Position numbers and translations under genes: made by a program. This document shows, piece after piece, positions 1 through 7,346 of a stretch of 60,307 nt of DNA. Under the pieces are notes generated by a model. The model did no database searches and was not told the DNA's origin. It saw nothing but the letters and a program-made list of their open reading frames with translations. Source of the stretch: Nocardia carnea (lineage in GTDB: Bacteria; Actinomycetota; Actinomycetes; Mycobacteriales; Mycobacteriaceae). The stretch is taken from the NCBI RefSeq assembly GCF_029868855.1, contig NZ_JARWOV010000173.1:1-60307 (forward strand). Direction: 5' to 3'. Position 1 is the first letter of the stretch, and the number at the start of each line of letters is the position of its first letter.

Positions 1-171
1 CCCCCCGTCACCCCGGGGGCGGGGCGCAAATTAATCAAATACCCCCCCCCGGCCCGCGGCCGGCCGCCCCGCCGCCGCACTACGGCGCGCAGCGGTCTTG
101 CTCGTACCTCACCGCCCGGCGCGCCGGTGCGTCGGCTGCACGCTACGCCGTCAACGCCAGATCCGAGATGG

Positions 172-345
172 CTGATAGTTCTGCCCTGCGTCGAATCGCC
201 CAGCGAGGAGACCTCCGATGCGGCACTGGAGCGGCTGGCACAGGAACGTGATCGCCTCTCGGCGCATATCGACGAGCTGATCCGGACCCGGGACGCGCTC
301 GATCAGCTCATGGTCGTGAACCGGGCGCACCGCGCGACTCTGTAG
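172..345 (+). pseudogene. C-terminal remnant of a MerR-family regulator
   Basis: About 58 codons encode an LPCVESPSEE segment followed by a heptad-like coil (ERLAQERDRLSAHIDELI) and end at TAG 343-345. This matches the hinge and dimerisation helix at the C-terminus of MerR regulators of the 'LPC' type. The frame stays open to the window edge, but the upstream translation is Pro/Arg-rich and has no winged-helix DNA-binding domain. The gene therefore looks like a decayed or truncated copy. A possible GTG at 127 is in frame. It could also be the true end of a gene whose N-terminus lies in another frame upstream. Confidence 0.45.
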
Positions 346-463
346 GCCCGCGACGCATCGTTGTGCCGGTTCGGATCGCTCGGAACGATGGTCTCGACGA
401 CCGGGTGTGACGAGCGGACGGGATCTCGGTCCGCTCATCGTTCTTCCGGTGGGCCGATCGGGT

Positions 464-931
464 TCAGCCGGACCGTGGATCGGAAACGAACAACGGTGGC
501 GCGATGCCCACGGGGGCGATGCGGGTGCCCGACCACGGGCATCGGGTGTGGCTATCGCGCGGGTGGTCGCAGATATGGTGATCGCGAACCGGTACCTGAG
601 GTCCGGGGCACAGACCTGGGCAGGATACCGAAACCACTGGACCCGTAAGGTTTCTGCGAGTGAACAGGCGCAGGTGGCGGAGTTTGATCCACGGGCCCCG
701 CCCGCAAACGCAGCGGGAGTGATCAGTGACTTTCGTTCCGGTCCAGGGGCATTCGCCGGGTACGTTTCGCCAGTGGTCGACTATTCGACCGTCTTCGATG
801 GTGGTGCCGTGCAGGCAATGAAGGGTTTCCGGACACCGGAAACGGCCGGGGGTGGCTGTCGTACGCAGCATTCCGCGGTGAATCCAGGGTTCGTTTCCGC
901 AGCGGCACACCGGTTCTTCCACATATGTCAT
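464..931 (-). CDS. Cys-rich protein with two tandem CxCG..PW...CPW[ST]GT modules
   Basis: This 155-residue protein is read from ATG 931 (an in-frame ATG at 988 is an alternative). It contains two copies of the pattern C-x-C-G-x-x-PW-I, a middle pair of Cys, then CPW-[ST]-GT: roughly residues 10-66 and 78-143. Paired Cys at this spacing suggests two zinc-ribbon-like units; that is inference. No family was recognised. The start lies 17 bases beyond the stop of the upstream gene on the same strand, so the two are probably cotranscribed. Codon choice on this strand is coherent, and the opposite-strand frame across it is compositionally odd, so I take the minus strand as coding. Confidence 0.55.
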   Translation of the reverse strand: MTYVEEPVCRCGNEPWIHRGMLRTTATPGRFRCPETLHCLHGTTIEDGRIVDHWRNVPGECPWTGTKVTDHSRCVCGRGPWIKLRHLRLFTRRNLTGPVVSVSCPGLCPGPQVPVRDHHICDHPRDSHTRCPWSGTRIAPVGIAPPLFVSDPRSG

Positions 932-947
932 CGGTTGTCCTGTGTGG

Positions 948-1187
948 TCAGTGGGGGTTGCCGGGTGGGGTGGGCAGACACGTTGCACCGTCCGCCGTTT
1001 CGTGCGATGGCGCGACGATGCCGGGGGTTGCGTGATGTGGGTGGCCGGGTAGTGCGCGTAACCCGGCGGCGACGCGGGTCAGAATTCCCGGGTCGGTGCA
1101 TTCGCCGAGTCGCCACAGCCGCAGTGTGGCGGCGATGGCGCGGTTGGCGGGGGCTCTCGAGGGCAAGCGGGGACGATCATGGTTCAT
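948..1187 (-). CDS. small hypothetical protein upstream of the Cys-rich gene
   Basis: This is a 79-residue protein starting at ATG 1187, chosen over ATG 1247 because GAGG lies about 8 bases upstream. It has one amphipathic segment (about residues 15-45: ATLRLWRLGECTDPGILTRV) and a Pro/His-rich tail. No family is recognised. It is directly upstream of and probably cotranscribed with the Cys-rich gene that starts at 931. The pair is divergent from the HTH gene at 1370. Confidence 0.45.
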   Translation of the reverse strand: MNHDRPRLPSRAPANRAIAATLRLWRLGECTDPGILTRVAAGLRALPGHPHHATPGIVAPSHETADGATCLPTPPGNPH

Positions 1188-1357
1188 CGGGTGACCTCGT
1201 ATGTTCGTCGGAGCCCGCATACCACGTATCGGTGTACGGGCGATCATGCCGTGATTTATGCTTCCTAAACCGGTGAAACAGGGTGGGCTGCAGAGTGTTT
1301 AGTGGGGGTAAACCGAGATATTACGTCGACCCTCTGATGCGGTCAAGTCGGTATCTC

Positions 1358-1372
1358 TAGACTCAGGGCGTG
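1358..1372 (+). promoter_or_regulatory. -10-like TAGACT just upstream of a GTG start, possible leaderless mRNA
   Basis: TAGACT at 1358-1363 fits the actinobacterial TANNNT -10 box. It is followed after six bases by the GTG start at 1370. There is no Shine-Dalgarno sequence before this GTG, so transcription may begin at or next to the start codon. No convincing -35 was seen. Confidence 0.35.
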
Positions 1373-2182
1373 GGTGGCACAAACGAGTTCGAACAGGTCC
1401 GTTCCGAGCCGGATCCGATACGGCGCGGGCGGCGGGCGACCGAGCTGATCACGCTCTACCAGCAGCGGGCCGCCGAACTGGCGCGGCTGCGCAAAGAGGC
1501 GATCGAAGAAGCCCACCGAAAAGGACTGAACTACACCGAGATAGCGAAACTACTCGGCATCACCAAAGGCCGGATCAGCCAGATCAAGTCGGGTGCACCA
1601 CCGGCCGAACGCGCCTTCTTCGGTGTCGGGCCGGTGGCGGTCGGGATTCCCCGGCGAGATACCGCGACGGACGCTACCGGCTTCGACGCGAGCGACCGAG
1701 CAGCCCGGCAACTCGTCGAAAAAGTCCTGGCACGCCTGTCTCTGGCCTCATCACGATTCGAGATCGACCCCGATGCCGAGGAAGTGCCGGCCGGGGACAC
1801 GGTGGTGATCTGCGACCCCGGCTCCGCCCCGGTGGCGCAGGAACTGCTCGCCGCCGACGAGGCGTTGAGCCTCGAAAAGGTCGACGGCGAATGGTGCCTC
1901 GTCGACAAGTCCACCGGGCGCCGGTACACCGCGCAGGGGGAGTCGGGAGCCGATATCGGATTTCTCGGCCGCCGCGAGGAGGACGGTCGCGTCATCGTCC
2001 AGATCGCGGGTGTGACGAGCGCCGGGTCGCACGGGGTCGCGCATTGGCTGGACAGCAACGTGGCCGAGCTCTACGAACCGGCGGCGCGATCGATCAGCGC
2101 GATTGTCGAATGCGATGTCGATACCGATCTGGCGGTCGCCGACAGCCGCGCGGTCGCGGGGCCCTACACGACCAGAGGTTGA
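1370..2182 (+). CDS. sigma-70 region 4-like HTH protein with a C-terminal domain of unknown function
   Basis: This 270-residue protein starts at GTG. Residues about 20-75 form a helical region with a helix-turn-helix typical of sigma-factor region 4 (YTEIAKLLGITKGRISQIKS). Residues about 130-265 form a separate alpha/beta domain with a GDTVVICDPGSAP strand-loop, an FLGRREEDGRVIVQIAGV segment and AHWL. An HTH joined to a 'GG/DPGS...LGR...AG..S.G..H' domain is a recurring actinobacterial architecture; what the second domain binds is not known to me. It probably acts as a ligand- or partner-responsive DNA-binding protein. The gene is monocistronic and ends upstream of a strong stem-loop at 2265-2288. 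Confidence 0.65.
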   Translation: MGGTNEFEQVRSEPDPIRRGRRATELITLYQQRAAELARLRKEAIEEAHRKGLNYTEIAKLLGITKGRISQIKSGAPPAERAFFGVGPVAVGIPRRDTATDATGFDASDRAARQLVEKVLARLSLASSRFEIDPDAEEVPAGDTVVICDPGSAPVAQELLAADEALSLEKVDGEWCLVDKSTGRRYTAQGESGADIGFLGRREEDGRVIVQIAGVTSAGSHGVAHWLDSNVAELYEPAARSISAIVECDVDTDLAVADSRAVAGPYTTRG

Positions 2183-2264
2183 CCGCTCCCACACCGCGGC
2201 AGTCCGGACGACCGGCTCCGGGTTACCCCACCGGGTCGCGAACATCCGAGGCCGCATCACGGGA

Positions 2265-2288
2265 GAATACACGGTGAGCCGTGTATTC
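2265..2288. terminator. perfect 10-bp inverted repeat between convergent genes
   Basis: GAATACACGG at 2265-2274 and CCGTGTATTC at 2279-2288 pair perfectly around a 4-base loop. The element lies between the HTH gene (ends 2182, + strand) and the small membrane gene (ends 2356, - strand), as expected for a bidirectional terminator. No U-tract follows on either strand, so an operator is the alternative. Confidence 0.5.
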
Positions 2289-2355
2289 TGGTGCAGTCAC
2301 GTCAGTGATGCTGGCGGTGGGACGCGGCTACGACGCCCCACCTGGTGGGTTACTA

Positions 2356-2469
2356 TCAGGCCCGCATCCAGCGGACCAGTACGAGTGCCCCGGCGATTAC
2401 GGCAGCTACGGCAAGGCAGATGCCATAGTCGACCGGGGCCTCACACTTTTTCCGGCGATGTTTCGCCAC
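2356..2469 (-). CDS. 37-residue single-pass membrane peptide
   Basis: GTG at 2469 opens a 37-codon frame ending at TGA (2358-2356). A perfect AAGGAGG at 2478-2484 sits 8 bases before the start, the best ribosome binding site in this part of the window. The N-terminus is basic (MAKHRRKKCEAPVDYG), followed by one hydrophobic helix of about 17 residues (ICLAVAAVIAGALVLV) and RWMRA at the end. Such peptides can be membrane-complex subunits, regulators or type I-like toxins; there is nothing to choose between them. An inverted repeat lies in the leader (2499-2513), and a stem-loop lies downstream. Confidence 0.6.
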   Translation of the reverse strand: MAKHRRKKCEAPVDYGICLAVAAVIAGALVLVRWMRA

Positions 2470-2498
2470 CCCCACCACCTCCTTCCTGGGCGCGGAGT

Positions 2499-2513
2499 GA
2501 GGACCTGGTCCTC
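2499..2513. promoter_or_regulatory. 15-bp palindrome in the leader of the small membrane gene
   Basis: GAGGACC-T-GGTCCTC is a perfect 7+1+7 dyad 14 bases upstream of the AAGGAGG of the 37-residue gene. Flanking GGGCG (2489-2493) and CGCCC (2514-2518) could extend it into a larger imperfect hairpin. It could be an operator, or an RNA hairpin that controls access to the ribosome binding site. Confidence 0.4.
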
Positions 2514-2677
2514 CGCCCCTCGGAAAGAGGTGGGCTCACAGTACATCAGCGCTCCGGCGGGCTGTAAATCGCTGGTGCCAGGCTGTTTTGGCTGGAGTCC
2601 GGTTCGGTGCGGCAGTGGGGCAGGGTGCCGTCGTCCAGAGTGGGCTGACCGCGCGGGACCCGCTGCGCTGGTGGATC

Positions 2678-3010
2678 ATGGACCCCGTGAGCGATAGCGA
2701 TCTTGTGGACGTCACCATCAGCGGACCCGACGAAGAATGGCTGGCGGAGTTCACCCGGCGGCTCGTGACCGACCGGTTGGCGGCGTGCGGGAACATCCAC
2801 CCGGAAGTCCGGTCGATCTACCGATGGGAGGGTGAGGTGGAGGATGCGCCGGAAGCCCTGGTGGTGCTGCACACCCGGGCATCGCACGTTGCCGCAATCA
2901 TCGAACGCGCCAACACCGAGCACCCCGACGAGGTTCCGCAGGTTGTCGCCGTGCCGATCGCCGGCGTGAACCCGGCATATGGGGAATGGATACTGGACGA
3001 AACCAGCTGA
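2678..3010 (+). CDS. cutA: CutA divalent-cation tolerance protein
   Basis: This 110-residue protein, read from ATG 2678 or GTG 2687, covers the full CutA1 fold. It has an early VTISGPDEEWLAEF strand-helix, RLAACGNIHPEVRSIYRWEGEV in the middle and the conserved C-terminal VPIAGVNPAYGEWILDET. CutA proteins form very stable trimers and were linked to copper tolerance in E. coli; their molecular role is unresolved. The gene is not in an operon. Its 3' end is followed by a perfect hairpin shared with the convergent GNAT gene. Confidence 0.9.
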   Translation: MDPVSDSDLVDVTISGPDEEWLAEFTRRLVTDRLAACGNIHPEVRSIYRWEGEVEDAPEALVVLHTRASHVAAIIERANTEHPDEVPQVVAVPIAGVNPAYGEWILDETS

Positions 3011-3024
3011 TTGATCAGCTGTCG

Positions 3025-3053
3025 GCACCCGCCCGGCTGTACCGGGCGGGTGC
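3025..3053. terminator. 12-bp perfect hairpin between cutA and the GNAT gene
   Basis: GCACCCGCCCGG (3025-3036) and CCGGGCGGGTGC (3042-3053) pair perfectly around CTGTA. The position between two convergent genes suggests a bidirectional terminator. There is no U-run, as is common in GC-rich actinobacteria. Confidence 0.65.
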
Positions 3054-3077
3054 ATCGGCCGACCGGGCCGGTACCGC

Positions 3078-3365
3078 TCAGCGGTGCACGAGATCGGCGT
3101 ACTCGGGATGCTTGCCGATGTACTCGTCCACGTACCAGCAGGTGGCGGCGACCGAATAGCCTGCTTCCCGGCTCTCGTCGAGCGCGTACTTCACCACCTG
3201 GGCGGCCACCCCGCGTCCCCGGAACTCCGGGAAGGTGATCGTGTGGTGGAAGTTGCGAACCTTCGGGCTCTCGGTTTCCGCGTAGTCGGCATAGCCGGCC
3301 AGGGACCCGTCGAGATAGATCTCGAATCGGGTATCTGCGGCATTGTGTCGGAGTTCGGTGCTCAC
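3078..3365 (-). CDS. GNAT-like N-acetyltransferase (YidJ/COG2388 type)
   Basis: This 95-residue protein starts at GTG. It is the short GNAT form of about 90-100 residues. The acetyl-CoA-binding motif appears as ITFPEFRGRGVAAQVVKYAL (about residues 43-62), preceded by NFHHT. It ends in the CWYVDEYIGKHPEY segment typical of this family. It probably acetylates a small molecule or peptide; the substrate is unknown. It is convergent with cutA. Confidence 0.85.
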   Translation of the reverse strand: MSTELRHNAADTRFEIYLDGSLAGYADYAETESPKVRNFHHTITFPEFRGRGVAAQVVKYALDESREAGYSVAATCWYVDEYIGKHPEYADLVHR

Positions 3366-3445
3366 CTCTATTGGAACGGCCGCCCGTACCGGGTTTGTTC
3401 CGGACGGAGCCGATCCGGCCGCGTGCGCCGGGCGACCAGGGTTGT

Positions 3446-4804
3446 TCAGAGGACGGCGCCGGGATTGAGGATGCCGTGCGGGTCGAGTGCATCCTTGATC
3501 CGGCGGGTCAACGCCATCACATCGGGACCGAGCTGATCCGGTAGCCAGGCCTTCTTCAACCGCCCGACCCCGTGCTCGCCGGTGATGGTGCCGCCGAGGG
3601 TGATGGCCAGGTTCATGATCTCGCCGAAGGCGCGATGCGCGCGTTCGGTTTCGTCGGGGTCGTCGGGGTTGTGAACGATCAGCGGATGGGTGTTGCCGTC
3701 GCCGGCGTGCGCGATTACCGATACCGTCACATCATTGCGCCGGGCGATCTCGGCGACACCGGTGACGAGGTCACCGAGCCGGGGGAGCGGTACCCCGACA
3801 TCCTCGAGCAGTAGCCGGCCGATCCGCTCCACCGCCGGGATCGCGAAACGGCGGGCCGCGGTGAACGCCTCGCCCTCCTCGGCGTCGGCGGTTTCGAAGA
3901 CCTCGGTCGCGCCCGCGGCCCGGCATGCCTCCAGCATCACCCGCGCCTCCTGGGCGGCGTGTTCGCCGGGGGCGTCGGAACGGGCGACCAGCAGCGCCGC
4001 GGCGTCGCGATCCAGTCCCATCCGCATTTCGTCCTCCACCGCGTTGATCGCGACCGAGTCCATGAACTCCAGCATGGCGGGCCGCAGGGCGCCGGTGATG
4101 CCGAGAATGGCCTCGGTGGCGGCGGTGAGCGTCGCGAACGACGCGACGACCGTGCATTGCGCGGGTTGCGCCGGCAGCAGACGCAGGGTCAGTTCGGTGA
4201 TCACGCCCAGCGTGCCCTCACTACCGACGAACATCTTGGTCAGCGACAGCCCGGCAGAATCCTTCAATCGCGGCCCGCCCAGCCGCACCGGGGTGCCGTC
4301 GGCCAGCACGACCTCCATGCCGAGTATGTAGTCGGTCGTCACACCGTATTTCACACAGCACAGTCCGCCCGCGTTGGTGGCGGCGTTACCGCCGATGGAA
4401 CAGATCTCGAACGAAGAAGGGTCCGGCGGATACCACAGTCCGTGCTCTGCCGCCGCCCGCTTCACCTCCGCGTTGAGGAGCCCGGGCTGGACGACGGCGG
4501 TCCGGGTGACCGGGTCGATCCGGATATCGCGCATCCGCTCGGTACTCAGTACGATCCCGCCGTCCAGCGCCGTCGCCCCACCCGAGAGACCCGAGCCGGC
4601 CCCCCGCGGCACCACCGGAACCCGGTGTTCATCGGCCCAGAGCAGGGTTTCGCGCACATCCGCGGTGCCGGTGGCCCGGACGACCGCGATCGGAGTGCCG
4701 GCGCCGGGGTCAAGGGCCCGGTCCTGCCGATACCCGGCGACGATATCGGGGTCGGTGATCACGGCGCCGGCGGGCAGCCGGTCGGTCAATGCGCGCAAGT
4801 CCAC
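3446..4804 (-). CDS. FAD-linked oxidase, GlcD/D-lactate dehydrogenase-like
   Basis: This 452-residue protein starts at GTG. The N-terminal FAD-binding PCMH domain shows PRGAGSGLSGGATALDGGIV and, further on, GGNAATNAGGLCCVKYGVT and DSAGLSLTKMFVGSEGTLGV. The C-terminal oxidase domain ends with HAGDGNTHPLIV and ITGEHGVGRLKKAWLPDQLG. This is the size and motif set of the GlcD/LldD-like 2-hydroxyacid oxidases. The substrate, such as glycolate or D-lactate, cannot be fixed from sequence. It lies downstream of the flavoprotein gene on the same strand with about 150 bases between them, including a hairpin at 4823-4842. Confidence 0.85.
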   Translation of the reverse strand: MDLRALTDRLPAGAVITDPDIVAGYRQDRALDPGAGTPIAVVRATGTADVRETLLWADEHRVPVVPRGAGSGLSGGATALDGGIVLSTERMRDIRIDPVTRTAVVQPGLLNAEVKRAAAEHGLWYPPDPSSFEICSIGGNAATNAGGLCCVKYGVTTDYILGMEVVLADGTPVRLGGPRLKDSAGLSLTKMFVGSEGTLGVITELTLRLLPAQPAQCTVVASFATLTAATEAILGITGALRPAMLEFMDSVAINAVEDEMRMGLDRDAAALLVARSDAPGEHAAQEARVMLEACRAAGATEVFETADAEEGEAFTAARRFAIPAVERIGRLLLEDVGVPLPRLGDLVTGVAEIARRNDVTVSVIAHAGDGNTHPLIVHNPDDPDETERAHRAFGEIMNLAITLGGTITGEHGVGRLKKAWLPDQLGPDVMALTRRIKDALDPHGILNPGAVL

Positions 4805-4822
4805 GCTGCCAACGGTAGCGCC

Positions 4823-4842
4823 CGGACGGGTGGCCCCGTCCG
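4823..4842. terminator. 8-bp hairpin between the flavoprotein and FAD-oxidase genes
   Basis: CGGACGGG and CCCGTCCG pair around TGGC. It lies downstream of the flavoprotein gene and upstream of the FAD-oxidase GTG at 4804, both on the minus strand, so it may end or attenuate the upstream transcript. Confidence 0.35.
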
Positions 4843-4955
4843 AGCTTCCGGCAGCGAGGTACCCGGCAGCCGCACCCGACCCTCCTGCCGCCGAGCGTGC
4901 CTTCCGATCATCTCGGCCGAACTCGGCAAGGGCGGCGTTTCGCGTGATCTCCGAT

Positions 4956-5975
4956 TCAGCGGCCGGTAACGCTTTCCGTCAGGGGGATATCGCCGAGGCT
5001 GTCTTCGCCGGAGACCCGGGCGGCCACTGCTGTGCGAACTTCCTCTTCGACCAGGTCCGCATTGATCTGCGCGCCGGCCATCGCGCCCGCCGCGGCCGCG
5101 GCGCCGACCTGTGCGGAGATATCGGTGACATTGCCTGCCGCCCATACACCGGGCACTTCGGTACGGCCGGTCGGGTCGGCCGGAACATAGCGGCCCGCCC
5201 CGGTCGGATGGTCGATCGCGGGCAGGCCCAGTTCGTCCAGGAAGCCGGCCCGGGCGGCCATACGTGTCCCGACGGCGACCACCTCCCGGGCGACCACGGT
5301 GCCGTCGGCGAGACGCAGCCCGGTGATCCCGTCGTTGCCCGTCTCGACAGCGGTGACCTTCCCGGTCACCACGCGGATACCGCGTGCCGCCAGCCGTTCG
5401 GCGTCTTCGGCGCCGAGTTCGGGGCCCTCGTGGGTGAAGAACACGATATCGTCGCTGAGCTGGCGGAACAGTTGCACTTGGTGCATCGCCATCGGGCCGG
5501 TGGCCAGGAGACCGATCGCGCGATCGCGGACCTCCCAGCCGTGGCAGTAAGGGCAGTGCACGACATCGCGGCCCCAGCGTTCGCGCAATCCGGCGATATC
5601 CGGGAGTTCATCGGTCAGTCCGGTGGTGACCAGCAGGCGCCGGGCCCGCACGCTGCGCCCGTCGGCGAGGCCGATCGTGAATCCGTTCTCCGTCCGCGTG
5701 GCCCGGGTGATCTCTCCGGACACCACATGCCCGCCGTAGCTACGTACTTCCGCCCGGCCGCGCGCCAGCAATTCCGCCGGCGGCATTCCGTCGCGGGCCA
5801 GCAGCCCGTGCACTCCTTCGGCGGGGGCATTGCGGGGTGTGCCCGCGTCGATCACCGCCACTGTGCGCCGGGAGCGCGCCAGCATCAGTGCACCGTTCAG
5901 TCCGGCCGCGCCGCCGCCGGCCACCACCACGTCATAGTCGTTGTCCAGCCGGTCGTTCTCCGGTTGCTCGGTCAT
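4956..5975 (-). CDS. thioredoxin reductase-like NAD(P)/FAD oxidoreductase
   Basis: This 339-residue protein is read from ATG 5975, chosen because GAGGAGG lies just upstream; the frame is open to 6101. The N-terminal FAD site is VVVAGGGAAGLNGALMLARS. The redox-active CPYC (VVHCPYCHGWEV) is near residue 150, followed by a second nucleotide-binding region. The FAD-closing segment is GVWAAGNVTD near residue 280. It probably transfers electrons from NAD(P)H through the CPYC pair; the partner is unknown and no thioredoxin gene is adjacent. Confidence 0.85.
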   Translation of the reverse strand: MTEQPENDRLDNDYDVVVAGGGAAGLNGALMLARSRRTVAVIDAGTPRNAPAEGVHGLLARDGMPPAELLARGRAEVRSYGGHVVSGEITRATRTENGFTIGLADGRSVRARRLLVTTGLTDELPDIAGLRERWGRDVVHCPYCHGWEVRDRAIGLLATGPMAMHQVQLFRQLSDDIVFFTHEGPELGAEDAERLAARGIRVVTGKVTAVETGNDGITGLRLADGTVVAREVVAVGTRMAARAGFLDELGLPAIDHPTGAGRYVPADPTGRTEVPGVWAAGNVTDISAQVGAAAAAGAMAGAQINADLVEEEVRTAVAARVSGEDSLGDIPLTESVTGR

Positions 5976-6020
5976 CTCGACCACCTCCTCGGCACCGACT
6001 ATCCAGAACAGTGAACGAAT

Positions 6021-6038
6021 CGGCAAGTAAATTTGCTG
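6021..6038. promoter_or_regulatory. operator-like dyad upstream of the flavoprotein gene
   Basis: CGGCAA-GTAAAT-TTGCTG is a near-perfect dyad, and a further GCAA follows at 6043-6046. These half sites are about 46-70 bases upstream of the flavoprotein start. They lie in an AT-rich patch that probably holds its promoter and the divergent GtrA promoter. Confidence 0.35.
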
Positions 6039-6160
6039 AAGCGGCAAAGAATGGCTGCTACGCCGAGTGGAACTCCCGCAGGCTCCTGCCGCCGTAGCCA
6101 TGAGCTCGTGGTTTGCCCCGTGCTCACCTCCCCGTCACCTGTCCCTGCGACGCTGGCCGC

Positions 6161-6634
6161 GTGCAGGAGCCGGCGACGAAAGCTGAAACGTGGGCGAGCC
6201 GGTTCGCCCGGTGGTGTGCGGCGGTGGTCGCGCGCCTGCCCTGGGGGCTGGACCGAATCGTCCCACCGACCTTCCTGGGCTTCGCGTTGATCAACAGCTT
6301 CACCTTCGGCGTCGATCTGCTGATCCTGACCGGTATGCGCAGCGGACTCGGCCTCCCGGGCTGGTTGTCGGTGACGGTCGGCTACGTCTGCGCTTTCGCG
6401 CTGGCCTTCTACCTCAATCGCACCCTCAACTTCCGGTCCCACGCACCGGCCGGGCGGCAAGCGGTGATCTACACCGTCGTGGTGGTGATCAACTACCTGG
6501 CGTTCATCCTGGGTGTGGGGGCGGGGCTCGCGGCGCTGGGTGTGCAGTACCACCTCTCGCGACTGCTGGCGGGTGCGTGCGAAGCCGTGTACATGTACTC
6601 CGCCATGCGCTGGGTCGTCTTCCGCCGCAACTGA
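6161..6634 (+). CDS. GtrA-family membrane protein
   Basis: This protein has 157 residues from GTG 6161; an in-frame start at 6113 is possible. Four transmembrane helices are visible (TFLGFALINSFTFGVDLLIL, LSVTVGYVCAFALAFYL, VIYTVVVVINYLAFILGV, then a helix ending SAMRWVVFRRN). The NRTLNFRSH loop after helix 2 and the WVVFR end are hallmarks of GtrA/DPMS-like proteins. These move or present polyprenyl-linked sugars at the membrane, in cell-wall polysaccharide or O-antigen glucosylation. No glycosyltransferase is adjacent. Confidence 0.85.
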   Translation: MQEPATKAETWASRFARWCAAVVARLPWGLDRIVPPTFLGFALINSFTFGVDLLILTGMRSGLGLPGWLSVTVGYVCAFALAFYLNRTLNFRSHAPAGRQAVIYTVVVVINYLAFILGVGAGLAALGVQYHLSRLLAGACEAVYMYSAMRWVVFRRN

Positions 6635-6648
6635 GCCCGTGCCTCCGG

Positions 6649-6676
6649 CCGGACGTGGACGCCCCGGCTCGTCCGG
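6649..6676. terminator. stem-loop between gtrA-like and S51 genes
   Basis: CCGGACG (6649-6655) and CGTCCGG (6670-6676) form a 7-bp stem around a 14-base loop between two convergent genes. A bidirectional terminator is likely. Confidence 0.4.
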
Positions 6677-6703
6677 TCACCGGCCTGAATCGTGCAGGTC
6701 GGA

Positions 6704-7345
6704 TCAGTTCGCGTAGAGGCGTATTTCGTTACCGTCGCGGACGACGACATCGGTGTCGGTGAGCGCCCAGTGCGGGATGCCGTCCGCGCGGAAGCGGGCA
6801 GCCAGGGCATTGCCCGTGTGCTCGGGGTCGGTGGGGGAATCGAGGTGCGGGACGATCGGCCGGTCGATCAATCCGAGCCCCGCCCAGACCGGGGCGATTC
6901 CGCAGGCCGGCAGTACTTCTCCAGGATCGTCGGAGGCTTCCAGGCCGCGCAGGTGCGGTCCCAGCAGGCAAGCGCCCGCGCTGTAGCCCGCGTACAGCAA
7001 CGAATCCGCGGCGAGTAGTTCCGGGATCACGGTGTCCGCGCCGCTGCGCGCGAATTGGGCGCGCAGGACGAAGGTGTTACCGCCGCGCACCCACAGGGCC
7101 GGGAACCGGGACAGGGTCCGGCGTAATTCAACCGGGCGCCCGGCGTATTCGCGCAGGTCCACCTCCTGCGGTGTGAAACCCAGTTTCCGTAGCGGCACCA
7201 GTTCGCTGGTCACCGCCGCCGCGCGGGCACCGGGCCAGGAATCGCAGGCATTGGCGATCACCGCGATCGGGCCCGGGGGACCGGCGAGTTCGGCGAACAC
7301 GTCGTAGTGTTCGCCGAACCGGTAACTGGCCAGGAACAGTCGCAT
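6704..7345 (-). CDS. peptidase S51-like (dipeptidase E family) protein
   Basis: This protein has 213 residues from ATG 7345 (MRLFLASYRFG). The nucleophile-elbow motif is YAGYSAGACLLGP with the Ser near residue 120, as in peptidase E. RGGNTFVL lies upstream and IVPHLDSPTDPEHT carries a His/Asp region. Family members cleave Asp-X dipeptides or cyanophycin-type substrates. The ATG starts one base beyond the TGA of the upstream gene (7347-7349), so the two are translationally coupled. Confidence 0.8.
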   Translation of the reverse strand: MRLFLASYRFGEHYDVFAELAGPPGPIAVIANACDSWPGARAAAVTSELVPLRKLGFTPQEVDLREYAGRPVELRRTLSRFPALWVRGGNTFVLRAQFARSGADTVIPELLAADSLLYAGYSAGACLLGPHLRGLEASDDPGEVLPACGIAPVWAGLGLIDRPIVPHLDSPTDPEHTGNALAARFRADGIPHWALTDTDVVVRDGNEIRLYAN

Positions 7346-7346
7346 C

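Noticed and set aside
407..1276. Plus-strand open frame of about 290 codons
   Set aside because: Irregular composition and no ribosome binding site; the minus strand holds two better-supported genes.
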